Below are positions 32,040 through 44,715 of a stretch of 64,000 nucleotides of DNA, in pieces (the first letter of the stretch is position 1; every line of letters begins with the position of its first letter). The position numbers and the translations under genes were made by a program. A model generated the notes under the pieces. That model was not told where the DNA came from and did no database searches. It saw only the letters and a program-made list of their open reading frames with translations. The DNA is from Ryuthela nishihirai (taxonomy: Eukaryota; Arthropoda; Arachnida; Araneae; Heptathelidae): contig JAWZYU010000009.1 of the NCBI GenBank assembly GCA_038380435.1, forward strand, positions 60,107,901-60,171,900. The letters are read 5' to 3'.

Positions 32040-34277
32040 CCCCTAATTGATATTAAAAACATTTCCTCTCTGAACAGCATAGCGTCTAAAGCGTATAGTA
32101 AAGTCGTGCAAGATGTAGAATCAATCAGACTTAACACCTTATGCGATGAGCGGAATAGAAATTACTTCTATAAAGATGCAAGATTCAGGTTATGAGGTTC
32201 AATCCAAATCCCGCCATTAAAATCTCCCGACGGATCACATGCAACCTCTGATGTTGAAAAAGCTACTCTGTTGTCTAATATATTTGATTCTGCCCATATT
32301 AGGGATCTCGAATTCTAGTGTCCTCCGATTTCAGCATCTGATGATTTCGTCTCCGATGTATTTGATCCTGCATTTGTTAGTGCAGCGATTGTAAATACGC
32401 CTGCAAGATCTTCTGCAGGGCCTGATGGAATTTCTCCCTTGTTCTTCAAATATCTTAATAGTAGCATCTCTACCACACTCTCTTTTCTCTTTAATGCTTG
32501 TTATGAAGCTGGCAAGATACCTGGAGACTGGCGTCATATCATTGTTTCCCCTGTCTTCAAAAGAAAGCGCGATCATACTGATCCAAATAATTATTGATCC
32601 ATCATTCTTACCAGCATCTCACCTACAATTATGGAGCGTTGCATTATATCTAAGCTTCTTTCTTTTCTATTATTCAATAACATAATTTCTGATGAAAAAT
32701 TTGGATTTGTACCTGGTCGATCAACAACAATACAGATCTTATACTGCCTAAATACATGGGCATCTGCACTAGAAGAAGGCAAATCAATTAATATAATCTT
32801 CCTTGACTTTGAAAAAGCCTTCGACAAGCTTAAAAGATCAAACTTGTTTGAAAAACTAGCAAATTACGGTATTCCCAGCAAAATGCTTCAGTTATTACAC
32901 GCCGCTATTTTCAACTCGCATTCAACAGATTAAAGTCGACAACACATTGTCACCAATTAAACGAGTTACTAGTGATATCGTCAAAGGCTATGTTTTAGGT
33001 GTATTGTTTTTCGTTATTTTCACCAGTGAAATTCCTTCCATTTTAAGGCCTGTTGCCAGTTTTGTCTACGCCGATGACGTCCAATTCTACACTAGTCTTT
33101 CTAACTGACGACCATCCTTCACTTCAGGGTTGGGTTGGGTTGTTTTTCCTCTGAGCGGCACTTTTTTGCACACCATGGGCTAAATGGCCAGGTCACATGG
33201 ACCCCGAAGGCTCAGAGAAGGTTGGGGGAGGGGACCCACTGGAATAGCTGTTGGGAGACAGATGGTAGCCTCCCGTCAAGGCCATCCAACGTGTTCTTTA
33301 ACGTGCACAGGGTATGGCTCTCCCGCACCCTGGGCCACGGCTTAACATCCCATCCGACGGACGGCGGCTTTTTCAAGCCCATCGGTGTCCCCTACTGACC
33401 GTGGGCAGGCGGGGAATTTTGCGGAGATAAATCTCAACGCTGACCCAGCGACTCGAACCTGGGAACTACAGATTACGAGCCTGGCGCGCTACCGACTGAG
33501 CCACCCCTGCCTCCTTCACTTCAGGAGGCGTGTGATAAACTTGCACAAGTGGAGCACAATGCACTATCTATCTCGAAGGGTAAAACTAAAATGTTTAGCA
33601 CACTCCATAATAATATACAACTCACCTACTCTCTTGATTCCTCGGATATTGAAAAAAGTGAAAGACACACAGACTTGTGCATCATTCTAATTTACCCTTG
33701 TCACAATAATGCAATTTCATTGCTGTGAAGGCCAACCGTGTCGTGTCGTGCACGTGATTTTGAAATGCTAGAGTAAGTGTAACACAAGCACCCTTGTAAA
33801 AGCATTCATCACATACCTTCGGCCCATTCTAGAATACGCATATCTGGTACGGTCCCCTTACCGTGTGTGTGATATTGAAACTGTTGAAAAAGTCCAGAGA
33901 TCTTTTACAAAAAAACTATTGGGCTTTCGCAACAAATCGTATCATAGAGATTAAACGAACTATCACTGCACTCTCGGGAATGGAAACGACTTGAATATGA
34001 TTTGATTGTATGCTACAGAATCATCCATGGACTTTTCTACTTTAATCCCAAACAACCTTTCTTTCGCATAGTCAGTGGAAGGATTAGACAACCCTCCCTG
34101 TATATTGACATACCATTCGCAAGAAGAGATTCCAGATATCACTTCTTTGTTTGCAGAGTAGGAAGAGAATGGAATGATCTTCCAGAGGACGGAGTCATCT
34201 CTCTTGTCATAGCCATTTTTAAAAAGCATTTACGAAGCATGGACTTATGTAAATATCTTAAATGCTTTAAGTTTTAA
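32040..34277 (+). pseudogene. Jockey/CR1-like LINE reverse transcriptase relic
   Basis: Reverse transcriptase of a non-LTR retrotransposon, in several frames. About 32240-32600 gives TPARSSAGPDGISPLFFKYL, PGDWRHIIVSPVFKR and a stop in PNNY. 32625-32930 gives SDEKFGFVPGRSTTIQIL and INIIFLDFEKAFDKL. About 32990-33105 gives GYVLGVLFFVIFTSEIP and SFVYADDVQFYTSL, the YADD catalytic box. SINE-A interrupts at 33129-33511. After it come a thumb-like region, and 34000-34277 encodes a C-terminus (SGRIRQPSLYID, VGREWNDLPEDGV, IFKKHL) typical of Jockey/CR1-type LINEs. Multiple stops and shifts; no endonuclease part was found upstream, so the copy is 5'-truncated. Confidence 0.87.
33129..33511 (-). repeat. 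SINE-A copy, full length, with 14-bp target-site duplication
   Basis: The cleanest SINE-A: minus-strand head with ggtggctcagtcggtagcgc and aggttcgagtcgctgggtca, body ggcttgaaaaagccgccgtc, and 3' end ggaaaaacaacccaaccc. tccttcacttcagg is present on both sides (33115-33128 and 33512-33525). It splits the Jockey-like LINE after YADD. Confidence 0.97.
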
Positions 34278-34679
34278 ATGTTGCATACGTTTTTATCTCA
34301 AGATTGCCAGAGAACTCATTTATTTGCAATCTATTTTTTCTTATATGTGATGTTGTACATAATCATTGAATTCATATTATGTTTGTAATCCCATTGTTTG
34401 TTAATTCTACCAAATGGAGTCAGTGTAAAGTATTTACTCTTTTTATTACTATTAAATCAAAATATTTGAATGGAAGTACACATCTCTGTGTCTCATGAAG
34501 GCAATGCCTTTGCTGGTTTTTCAGTCTTATGAAGTAGATGACAAATTATATGTTGCGAGCATACAGTCAATATCACTAAATAAATAAGCATAACCCTTCA
34601 GCGCTTTTATCAGCTATGGGGAGAGTATATATATATGATATAGATGTTAATCTAAGAATGAATACTCCCCTGATAATTG

Positions 34680-35620
34680 ACAAAAACTTCGAAGTGTTTC
34701 TTCTATTTATTAAGTGCGTAAAGCATGTTAAAAGCAGTCATCCTCAGTCATATCAAAAAATATTATGAATTTTATTTTCAATTTTAAATTTGCAAATATG
34801 TCGCAAATTAAAACAAACTACATTGGTACTGCAACTTATTCCACGCATCAAATCATGATGCATAACTCGAATAGAATATATAAAAATAAAATGTACATCT
34901 TATATTCTTAATGACGGGAATAAAAAAGCCCAAAACCGTTAAACAGTGAAAAAAATAAGTTGACACATGTATTTATGAACTTTTCCTAATGCATTACTTC
35001 AAAATGTTCCAAAAGACAGTATAAAATATAAAATCAAGTATTGCAAAAAAAATTTTAACTCAGAAAGAAAGAAAGGGACTAGAAAAAGAATGCGAAAATG
35101 CGCAAACACCCAAAGGCGTTGCGCTTCCCTATCTCTCTCAGCGGAATTTTAAAGTAAAAACCGTTTTAGAAACGTGTATCGGTACTCCGAGACGGGCTTA
35201 AATTGGAGAAGTTTCTTAAACGGTTCTGAGCCTTGTGGAAAACTTTGAGCATTTTTATTCACTACTGAAGTGTGCTCCTCTACACTTACTGACCTGCGGC
35301 GCAGCTGCTGAAATTGTAGCAGCTTAATTCACACCTAAGTTTGTTGTTGTGCTGCTTTTAAAGTACGTCGTATGTGTAAAAATATATCAAATGCTTTATG
35401 TCTGACTCATAAAAGTGAATTCTGTACGAAAAGTTAAGATTATAGTGAAAGTTTGAAACGGAATAACGAAGCCTAAAGTAATAGAAAAGAAAAATCGGTG
35501 GTTCATATTTTTACGAATAACATCGCTACAGAAGGCTTCGTCCCAATACGTCGAGTGATCGGTAAAATTGACATAAAATTTTGTCTAGTGCTTGCTGACA
35601 AAATTTTTTTTATTGCTTTA
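34680..35620. other. Unassigned AT-rich interval
   Basis: No gene or repeat recognised. Confidence 0.45.
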
Positions 35621-35625
35621 GGGGC

Positions 35626-35715
35626 AAAACCGAATTCAATCTGCAACAGGAAGAATCATCGACCTAATTGTGACTAATATCGGTGTCCTTGATAATATCA
35701 CAGTTAATTTTTTGT
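35626..35715 (+). pseudogene. LINE endonuclease fragment
   Basis: A 30-codon stretch reads QNRIQSATGRIIDLIVTNIG then VLDNITVNFLS, matching the segment before the SDH motif of LINE endonucleases (a DLI.TN signature). Flanks show no further domain. Short, so moderate confidence. Confidence 0.5.
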
Positions 35716-35719
35716 CAAT

Positions 35720-37045
35720 GACACTATGTTTATTGCTGAAATTTAAAAGCTCAGTATAAAATTACCGCATAATACTTTCCGTTCATTAAAAAAATACTAA
35801 AGTAAACGATTAGATTCATAGGACAATATGTTATAACAGAGTGAAAAATGCATATGCAATAGAATATTAAATAGACAATAAAACAATCATCATCTACACA
35901 TGAAAATGCAGTAAAATATTAAATGCACAGTAAAAAAAGCTAGATGTACAGTAAAGAAATAATCATTAACATAAAATTATTTTTTGCGCACTTTTTCCAT
36001 GTTGAAATAAGTGTAAGTTAGAAATGAACTCGACAGCAGTAAACTAAGATTATTTTTTTCTCACAATTTAAATAAATCGATATACGACCTGTAATTGCTG
36101 CATAGTAGAGAAAAAGATGCGCCAGAGTTCTTTTTTTGGGCCATTCAGTGGACGACACATAAGAGGCTCATCGCGGATTGCATGAGCATCCTGCGCAGGC
36201 ACGCGACTCGAACCAGGAAGGCATTCAAAGGTTTTGGCTGAGCTCAGGAAAGTGATGCTCTGGTGTGATGTAAAATCGAGGTTTTCATGTTTTGTTGCAT
36301 TGTATCTCGTCGATCTGATTCACTGATCAAGATAAAGTATCATATTTATCTATAATATATAACGCATAACTTTTTTTAAAACGCTTTTTACTGAACCACT
36401 TTTGCCACGCCTTTTCCTTTTAATTACTTATTAATTTCATTGTGATTTAATATTTTTCTTACTTTGCGAAACAATATATATTTATATTGCCAGTTTTACT
36501 CTATATTGATTGATTTCTTTAACGGGAATTTTCTTTTTTACCCTGAACATAATTTATATGCTATTCACGGCGCAAATTCATCTTTTTTACTATGTGTTTT
36601 ATTTTTACACTTAGCATTCTTTTACAATTTTTTTTCATTTTCGAATCCCACCCTATTTTTATTGCGTACTTTATATAAATTAGTGGTCTCCAACGAGGGC
36701 TTTTTAGAACTATGGAGAGGCATCTTCTTCAGTTTTTCGGTAGACATAGATTAAGAAAATATTGAGCAGTCCTTAGACTAACTTAGGTATGCATATTTTG
36801 TAAACCAATGTTAGAAATTAATGGATGCAAAATGCTCGCAAATTTGTGTTCAGCGTAAATATTGTTTCGACTAGTTTCATACAGAAAGAAATATTTTAAA
36901 TTCCATGAAGTGCAAATGGAACGTTAGAAAGAGTAAAAGGAGTGTTTTGGTGAATGGGGTTCTTGGTTGAAAAAAAGTTGGGAATCTCTGTTTCAGATAA
37001 TACGTTAGTATATTTCACGCTACATTACATTAAGGTATCGTATAC
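35720..37045. other. Unassigned AT-rich interval
   Basis: An antisense B-box-like gcgactcgaaccagg (36203-36217) hints at a decayed tRNA-like SINE. Nothing else recognised. Confidence 0.35.
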
Positions 37046-37049
37046 GCAT

Positions 37050-37455
37050 AAGCAGGAACGAATCTAGAGGGGTGGGAGGGTGGCGACAGGTGTTTTTACT
37101 CACAAAACTAACATTTAGTGAAGTAAAACACAGAATATACAGATTAATAGTGAAACCGGGGCAGCGGCAACGTAAGTAGAAACGAAGCCATTCAGTCAAG
37201 TATCACAGGTGCCATAGGACAGCAAATACGATCGAAACAAATATATATATATATCGATAGTCTGGGTAGGTATGAGAGAGTGCGCTGATGTCAGCAAAGC
37301 TGCGCAATTTTTCGTGTTAAATCAATGCTAAAGGGTCGGGAATGTATGGAGGGGGGCATTCTCACAAAACTAATCGTCGGTGCAATGGACATGTACAGAT
37401 TTAGAGTGAGACACGGGCAGCGCTGTGTGCCTTTCAGCTGGTACAAAATACTGAT
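37050..37455 (+). repeat. Repeat F copy 2
   Basis: Two units with the same landmarks as 12840-13540: ctcacaaaactaacatttag and ctcacaaaactaatcgtcgg, cagattaatagtga/cagatttagagtgaga, gtagaaacgaagcca, gagagtgcgctgatgtcagc. It also has the same right end, ttcagctggtac. It starts near ggaacgaatctagaggggtg; a similar ggacggatctaacgggg precedes the G tract at 16298. Confidence 0.7.
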
Positions 37456-37459
37456 GTGC

Positions 37460-39410
37460 CATTAATATTTTGTAAAAAAATAATAAAATGAGCTTAGCCA
37501 TTTTTACTTCACTTGCACTTTAAGGACGTATTTATTTCTTTATATAAAATAAAATTACGAACATTCAGATTTTAAATCTGATAAAGTAAATTGCTTTCAT
37601 TCCTAAATTGCAGTTGATAATTATCGTGAAATTTGGAACACAGTCAGCATTTGTTTTGGAGTTTTTTTTTACCCTGATCTTATCCGAAGAACTGGCAGTT
37701 TTATTTTGTCCATTCCTGCAGTTTGCGCAAAATTCCACATGGAATTATTCATCTCGGTCGAATTTTAATTGGTTATTCAGGAAAGTTACACAGAACCTCA
37801 GTAGACGGCTCTGTCGGCCAAATAAGCCTTCGAAGGCGGCATATAGTAGCATGTAATTGTAATTGTAATTAACGGAAATCGAAGTAGCTATCGAACACTT
37901 CCACGTTGGTTGTGACGAATACCCTAGGAGCAAAATCTTCCAAACTACGCACAGCGCTGTCATTTTGGTGTTGGTTCTTTAGAGTGTTCTGGAGTGCGTG
38001 GTCATTCAGAGTCTGTGATGATTTATGTTCCTTTAGCCATCATGCTGAACGTCTCAGGATTGCTTCAAGCTATTGTGGCTGTTAATAAACAACGACTTCT
38101 TGTAAACTCGTTCATATTGTAGTACTTGGCACGATGTTTGACTTCAACTATTCTGAAGCAAAATAATTCTCTCATCAATATATTAATTTGTCATTTGCCA
38201 TTGGCTTTAAACATCAGAATTTTATGCAGTTTATGGTGATTAGTATACCAGGAGATTTCACAAAGCAAAAATTTAGTTTCAGAGCATTATTTTAGTTACA
38301 AGGCCATAAAATGAATACATCTATAGTTATTTAACCGAATATAAGTATTACAATGGAATGATTTTATTTACTTTTCTTTAGTTGTAATGTAGAAAATTTT
38401 ATTTTTCTATATTACTCTACAGAATTTTCATGCAGACCAGTAATCATAATGAGAATAAAGAATCTGATGTTTTGAGATCGTCCATAAATTACGAAAGCTT
38501 TGAAAGGAGAAGATGAGGTTAGTTCTTCTCTTACGTCACGTTACATGCCGAATTGGGTGGTTCAGAAGTTGTGTTACGTAGCACTGAAATGATACATATA
38601 TTTCTGCAATCAGCCATCTCATACTATTTTTTATCAATAATATTTTTATGTTATCACCTATGGCCAGGCTTTTAAATAGAAAAATATAAGGGAGAGGAAG
38701 GGGAAGTAGACAGAAAAAAGTCAGAGCCAGAAAAAAGTAGTAAGGAGGCAAGAGGCTGAAATTGCATTAGTAATTTAATTAATTTAATTTATTCAAAGAA
38801 TTCAAAGAAATGTACAAAACACATACATATGAAACAAACAAGGTAAACAAGAACAAGAAAAGAAAGAAAGCTAGAAACAAGAAGCATTCAGCTCGTTCAG
38901 TTTCCAGATAGAAATAAAATTCTTAAAATTTAGCAACAGCGGTAAGTACAGGATAAACCAAAAATACTTTCTAATACAAAAAATACATTTGACATAATCG
39001 AGCTAAGAATACAAACTAAATATATACACACAGACATTTCAAGGTCTAGAAATTAGTTTTAGAGGTCTTTAAAAATGTCTTAAAAAATGCCTCAAATATG
39101 CACCACTTTAATACTTTTTTTATCCATTACCCTTATTAGCATTCTCAAAGGATCTGAGGGGATGACTACCCCTTCCCCTTCATCCGGCTTTGCCTATGAC
39201 TATGCTGATTGTGATACGAAAAGTAAAGAACTATACAAAAAGGAATGTTTTATATAATGGAGAGGTTGCGTGTTTTAAATTAGAGATTTAGGGGTGGATT
39301 TCAACAAAAATAAAGTTAGAAAACTTACAAAAGACTCCTTTCATGCAAATAAAGTATGAATATATGCCATCTGAATTTAAAACTTTTGAATTCATGGAGA
39401 TAAAATGTAA
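37460..39410. other. Unassigned interval
   Basis: AT-rich with purine-rich low-complexity DNA at 38850-38890. No gene recognised. Confidence 0.4.
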
Positions 39411-39420
39411 TTCTAGTTTA

Positions 39421-39803
39421 GGTTGGTTTACCATTGAGTGACATTTTTTGCAAACAATGGGCTAAATGGTCTGGTTAGAAAGACCTCAAGGACTCAAAGA
39501 AGGTTGGGAGAAAGTATACACATCTGAATTGATCTCCTGACCGCTGGACAGCTGCCAGGATAGATTCCATCAAGGCCATCCAGCATGTCCTTTTAGCATG
39601 CACAGGGGGTGTGGTTCTCCTTCACACTGAGTAACGGTTTAACTTCCAGTCGGATGGACGGTGGCTTTTTCAAGCCCATCGGTGTCCCCTTTCTGACCGA
39701 GGGCAGGGTAGAGGTTAGCGGAGATAAAAGTTAACGCTGACACTCGAATCTGGGAACCAGATTAAGAGCCTGGTGTGTTACCGATTGCGCCATTCCGACT
39801 CCA
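39421..39803 (-). repeat. SINE-A copy with imperfect target-site duplication
   Basis: Full-length minus-strand copy (3' end ggttggtttaccattgagtg, then gggctaaatggtctggtta, body gctttttcaagcccatcggt, degraded head). ttctagttta (39411-39420) and tcctagtttt (39808-39817) look like an aged target duplication. Confidence 0.88.
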
Positions 39804-39819
39804 AAATCCTAGTTTTAAA

Positions 39820-41100
39820 CAAAAAGTATCTTCAATGTGTGTTGATATACTATTGGCAAACGTTCTGAAGTATTTTGGTAGTAAAGTACTTCAAAATGTG
39901 AAGCATCGGTTCCAAAAATATTGTTTCAATTTATCTGGGTATGAACCACTTTTTGTAATTTCGGAAACTGTGGTAGCCAATCTTCGAGATTTAAATGTTT
40001 TTCAAGACTGTGGGATATGAACGTAATATTTAACGCGGTTTCCAGTATTTGTGGCAATCAACATGGTCCCAGTTAAAGCAAACACGAATATTCAAGCTTC
40101 TGCTATAACTATGAAGATTTCTTTTGTAATATTTGTTAATCTACAGCTCCCTTTGCATTTGCAATCTTGTCTGTACATTATTACGTAAGTGTATTTCCAA
40201 TATATTCAATGATGTGTGGCGGCCAGTGATATCCAAAATGGGATGGCCGCAACCTAGGGGTTGCAAGTGTTGATCTGTGGGGGTACACAAAGAAATTTAA
40301 TTATTATAATATGCAATTTTTTAGAAAGTTTTTAAATTTCCAGAAAAAAATATGAACCAAAATAACAAATATCTGTTAATGTATTTAAATTTCTTTGTCA
40401 TTTTACGTATGTGACTGTTTACTTTCATAAAGATGGGGATATATGTGATAAAGATACCTCCGAATTGCTGCATCACAAGGACTCAAACCAAGATTTTAAG
40501 AAATTATGAATCATCTCGTTGGAATTATGTTCTCCTCTTCAGTTCACACTCTTCTAATAAATTATATTTTTATGTTTATTTTCATCTTATCTTATTTCAG
40601 TTGTATACTTATGTATATCTGTGGGTGCCTTATTTTTGCAGATATAGGAGTGAGGGATCAAAAATAAATTTTAAGCTATCTGTTTCCTGTATAAAATTTT
40701 TTTACTTTGTGATTAAATATTTATCACTACCTTCTTCAAAATGGAAGTAAAATTCAAAATATGTAATCTTCCTAGAACAAATATTTGCCAATATGAAGTC
40801 AAAATTATACTTTGCTTCAGTACTTACTCCACTTTGGATTTCTTATGAATAACACATTATATTTGAAATCCTGAGATCTCTGTCATATTTTAGACATAAT
40901 AACGAGGCAAGCAAATCTGAATTATTCTACCAGTGAGTTGAATTTAGTGGGCTGTTTGTGCGCAGAGTGTCTAAGTAACCAGATTAGAATCAAATGAGAC
41001 CCGTTGAGAAAAATCCGACAAACTTTTTTTAACGTTTCAACTACTGCTAATACCTTTCTTCAAATAAACATCTGGAAGGAGAAGGTGAGAAGAAGAAGTT
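39820..41100. other. Unassigned interval
   Basis: No recognised gene. Plus-strand frames at 39775-40020 and 40433-40750 have no domain motifs. Confidence 0.4.
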
Positions 41101-41109
41101 GTTATTGGA

Positions 41110-41159
41110 TTAACTAGAATTCTAACACGCATTAAAATACGCGTTAGAATACTAGTTAA
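41110..41159. repeat. 20-bp-arm inverted repeat
   Basis: ttaactagaattctaacacg and cgttagaatactagttaa form a hairpin with a few mismatches and a short AT loop. Confidence 0.75.
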
Positions 41160-41685
41160 GAATGGTTGCATAAAAATGATTTATGAAATAATACAATTCG
41201 CAACTTTGATAGTCAGTCAGTCTTAGGAGACAACTAGGTTCAGTACCTACTCATAAGAAAGTTTTTAGAAGGAAAACACACACATACACACTAATCGGCG
41301 TCGAGATTTCTAAGTCATTCGCCAGTTCCTCTACCAGTTAAGGTAAGACTTTGATGATTCACCATTAGTGAAATAGGTTTATTGAAGTAAATTATTACAT
41401 TAAATGTAAAGCCATATTCAGTTACTAGCTTTAAAAATAAGCTTTTTACCGAAAGTGTACCTGAAGCTAAAATGAAGATCATAATCAAATTTATCAAAAT
41501 CTCTATTTTTAGCAATATTTGTTTAATATCTAAACAGCTATGCTATGTTACACACATGTTACAAAAGTAAACTGCAATATTGCTAGTCATTAAATTTTTC
41601 CATATAAAACAATAAGAACAGTTAAGTTAACTATTCTACATATCGTTACTGAAATAGAGGTAAAGTTTAGAAGCTTATTATAATA
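41160..41685. other. Unassigned interval
   Basis: No gene recognised. Confidence 0.4.
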
Positions 41686-42504
41686 GTAATAATAAATTTT
41701 ATTCACTCACAGTAAATTGTCATGATACACATCCTTAAATTACTGTTCCTAAGTTCATACATTAGATACATTTTATGATGATATCAGAACTATCAATATA
41801 TAAAGAAAAAGGAAAAACTTAAAAATAAAACAAAATAATGAAAAGAATTAAGAGCAGAATATTTTGCATATTGAGAGGGACAACGAGCAATTTGCTCTTA
41901 TTGCCCTGTACAGAAACTAGTCACATATATATTTAAGAATGAAACAAAATTAAAAAAAAAATGAAATAAAGAAAGGAAAAGTTTAAAAAGATGAAGGTTA
42001 GAAAGGTGGCAACTCTCTTTAAAAAATCAAACCTCATACACAATTAGACAACAACTCTATATAATTGTTCAATGTCGTTTTTTTTTTTTGCATTAAAATA
42101 TTTTATCTTTTTCTTGAAATGTCTTTGATACAGTTCATTCCTAATATTATAAGGCAACAAGTTAAAAGATTTTGGCCCATAAAACATGAAATGCAGTTGT
42201 GAAATTTCATTTCTACTTAATGGAACAACAAATTTATATTCTGAATCCCTCAAACCTCCTTTTGAAATCTTCATCTGCAAAATTATTCGGTCCCTATGTA
42301 TATAACAAGCTATACGGTATACATATAATTTTAATGAAATCAAGAATAATGTTCTACTGAACAAGCTTATTGTACCAATTTTTGTTATGAAAAGTCATAT
42401 CTTTTAATATTTATTTTGTACATTTATAATATTATTTAAGGAACATAAAATATGTATCTCCCAGCTGACAAGCCCATAGCTAATAGTAGCCTGAAACCAT
42501 GAAA

Positions 42505-42955
42505 AATACACACATACAAAATCCTCATGCAGCCATGGGCTACGGAGGTTCAACCAAACTGTGCAATTTTCCTCTCCAGACATGTCTCTTCTGAGCTACA
42601 TCTGCTGCATTGGCCACTCCAGGCCAATTCTAGCAAGATCCTGTTTGACATTGTCTGCCCACTGTTTTCTAGGTCTCCCCTTTTTCTGATACCCTTAGGT
42701 ACACTGTTCATAATCCTCTTTGCCAATCTGCAGCTATGCATACGGGTAACATGGCCAAACCAACGTAGTCTCTCTCTGCACAATATGCTGCTCAAAGGAG
42801 GTTGATGACTCCTTCTTCTAACCTCATTATTACTTACAAAGTCAAACCACCTAAACCCAAGATACAGCGCAAGCATCTATTAGAATCAAAGGCATCAAGT
42901 TCTTGTTATCCTGCTTACAAAGGGGTTCATATTTCGCTACCATAACTAAACTTAC
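42505..42955 (-). repeat. 5'-truncated RTE-like LINE fragment
   Basis: Minus strand encodes the C-terminal domain of the LINE at 27900-31620: GFRWFDFVSNNEVRRRSHQP, SSILCRERLRWFGHVTRMHS, and a KRIMNSVPKGIRKRG stretch, followed by the shared 3' end aacctccgtagcccatggctgcatgaggat. It interrupts the Jockey-like LINE. 5' truncation is usual for target-primed insertion. Confidence 0.88.
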
Positions 42956-44103
42956 AGTTGAATTAAAATTTGTTTGATACAGTTTTTCTTAAATAATATA
43001 ACCTATATAAATAAAACCTTAATTTTTTGTAATCATAGTTATGTGAGTATTCCATTTTAAATTGGAGCCAAGATATACCCCAAGATACTTAACATAATTA
43101 ACTTGAGAAATCTCATTACAGCAGCAATCATTAAGTCTATCACAAAAATTAGAATGAAATTTTAATTTATATATAAATTTGTCCTAATTATTCAAGGAAA
43201 AGTGTATAAAATTTATTTTATCCACATTTAATTTTAGCAAATTAGCATCAAACCATTTTTTAACTTTAGTCAAGTCAGAATACGTATCACTTTGCATAGT
43301 GTTTGTATCTGAATTTTGATACTTAATTATAGTATCATCGGCATATGATATCACCTTTCCCGAAGATTTTGAGAAAAATAATCATTAATATAAATTAGAA
43401 ATAAAACTGGGCCAAGGACTGAACCCTGTTGTCACCTTTTATAACATTTAAAAGTTCACTATTAAATGTTTTAATTTTGACAAATTCTTTTCTATTGCAT
43501 AAATATGATTTAAAACAATTCAACACTTGTCCTCTAATGCCCATATGCTATAATTTACACAAAAGAATACTGTGATCACGCTAAGTTTTCATCTGTTTGA
43601 ATTCGTATCAAATGCTTTAGAAATATCTAAGGAAATTGCACTTACTTTCTGTGATTGATCAATTCCGTTCGTAATGAAAAACGTTAATTTTAAAATCCAT
43701 CCTCTGTACTCAAAGATTCACGAAATCCAAATTGCGATTCACTGAAAAATGAATTGCTATTTAAAATACTCATTAGTCTCTTCTTCATAATTTGTCCCAT
43801 TACCTTTGAGAAAATGGGCAGTTTAGAAATCGGTTTGTAATTAGAGAAATTATTAAAATCATCCTTTTTAAAAACTGGAGTAATTCTAGCCATTTTTAAG
43901 CTATCAAAGAAATTCTCTCTGCAAAAGAGGCATTTATTAATTTAACTAAAATATCAAAATGGGATTTCATCACTAATTTTAAAATTTTAGAACTAATATT
44001 ATCATATCCCACTGATTTTTCTGTCATTAAGACTGCGAATGGCGTTGAAGACTTCATTATGATTCGTTAATTCCAAATACATTGATTTTTTTTTATATAA
44101 TAC

Positions 44104-44715
44104 TGTTACGACAGATGAACGTGCTACAATGAATGTATGATAAACGTGACATGAACGCTCGTGTATGCTTCTGCGTGAGAATTATTTTAACCAACGAATC
44201 GCAATACAGAACCGATCTGAAAAATAGAAAAGATAGAATTGTAATGTTGGAGTTGTGGATATCCGAAAGGAGGCATAATTAGTTTCAGTATGTAAGTGAT
44301 GGGTGTAAAAACTGAAGAAGCATTTTATATGGTGAGTGCGCGGAAGGTAGTTTAGTTTATTGGTGTGGATCGTGTTGGTAAGCTGTAAAGGACACGAAAA
44401 ATTCGTCCTCTTGTGCGTGGCGATCAACGTCTGAAAAGAATTGGTTCTGAGAAACCAGTACACTTAGCCGCAGTTTTGGAATACTTGAGGATTAACACCT
44501 AAGAAGGAAGTCATTTTGTGTATAGTTTTTTAGGAATTGGTAAGGTTATTCTCGAGATGTTGCAAGTATTCACATATATGATTCTAGTTAGATTAAAAAT
44601 TTGTTCACACATAAGATAAACATTGGTGTCTTTAGTTTATGTACATGTTTTTATCCATACTTTTGTATTAAATCACATTATTTTAGATTTATTGTTACTA
44701 GTTGTTATTTTTTAA
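44104..44715 (+). repeat. Gypsy LTR (probable solo LTR), plus strand
   Basis: Starts TGTTACGACAGATGAACG, the same as the LTR at 63966 (minus) and close to that at 9189. Aligns with the 63.9-kb copy through cactcgtgtgtgcttctacg and gtgagattcaatttagccaa-like blocks. No pol sequence adjoins it, and it splits the Jockey-like LINE. The right end is uncertain. Confidence 0.7.

Larger units (their letters stand above)
31893..34672. mobile_element. 2780-bp unit bounded by 36-bp TIRs
   Basis: CAGGGGAGTATTCACTCTTA... (31893-31928) is inverted at 34637-34672 with 31 of 36 positions matching. The TIRs enclose a Jockey/CR1-like LINE that itself contains SINE-A. Most simply, an older non-autonomous DNA transposon received the LINE. 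A clear target duplication is not visible; AT-rich sequence flanks both ends. Confidence 0.6.

Noticed and set aside
33400..33511. Possible functional tRNA gene on the minus strand
   Set aside because: It is the tRNA-derived head of a SINE-A bounded by a target duplication, not a free tRNA gene.
39775..40020. 81-codon frame beside a SINE-A
   Set aside because: Begins inside the SINE head and shows no recognised domain.
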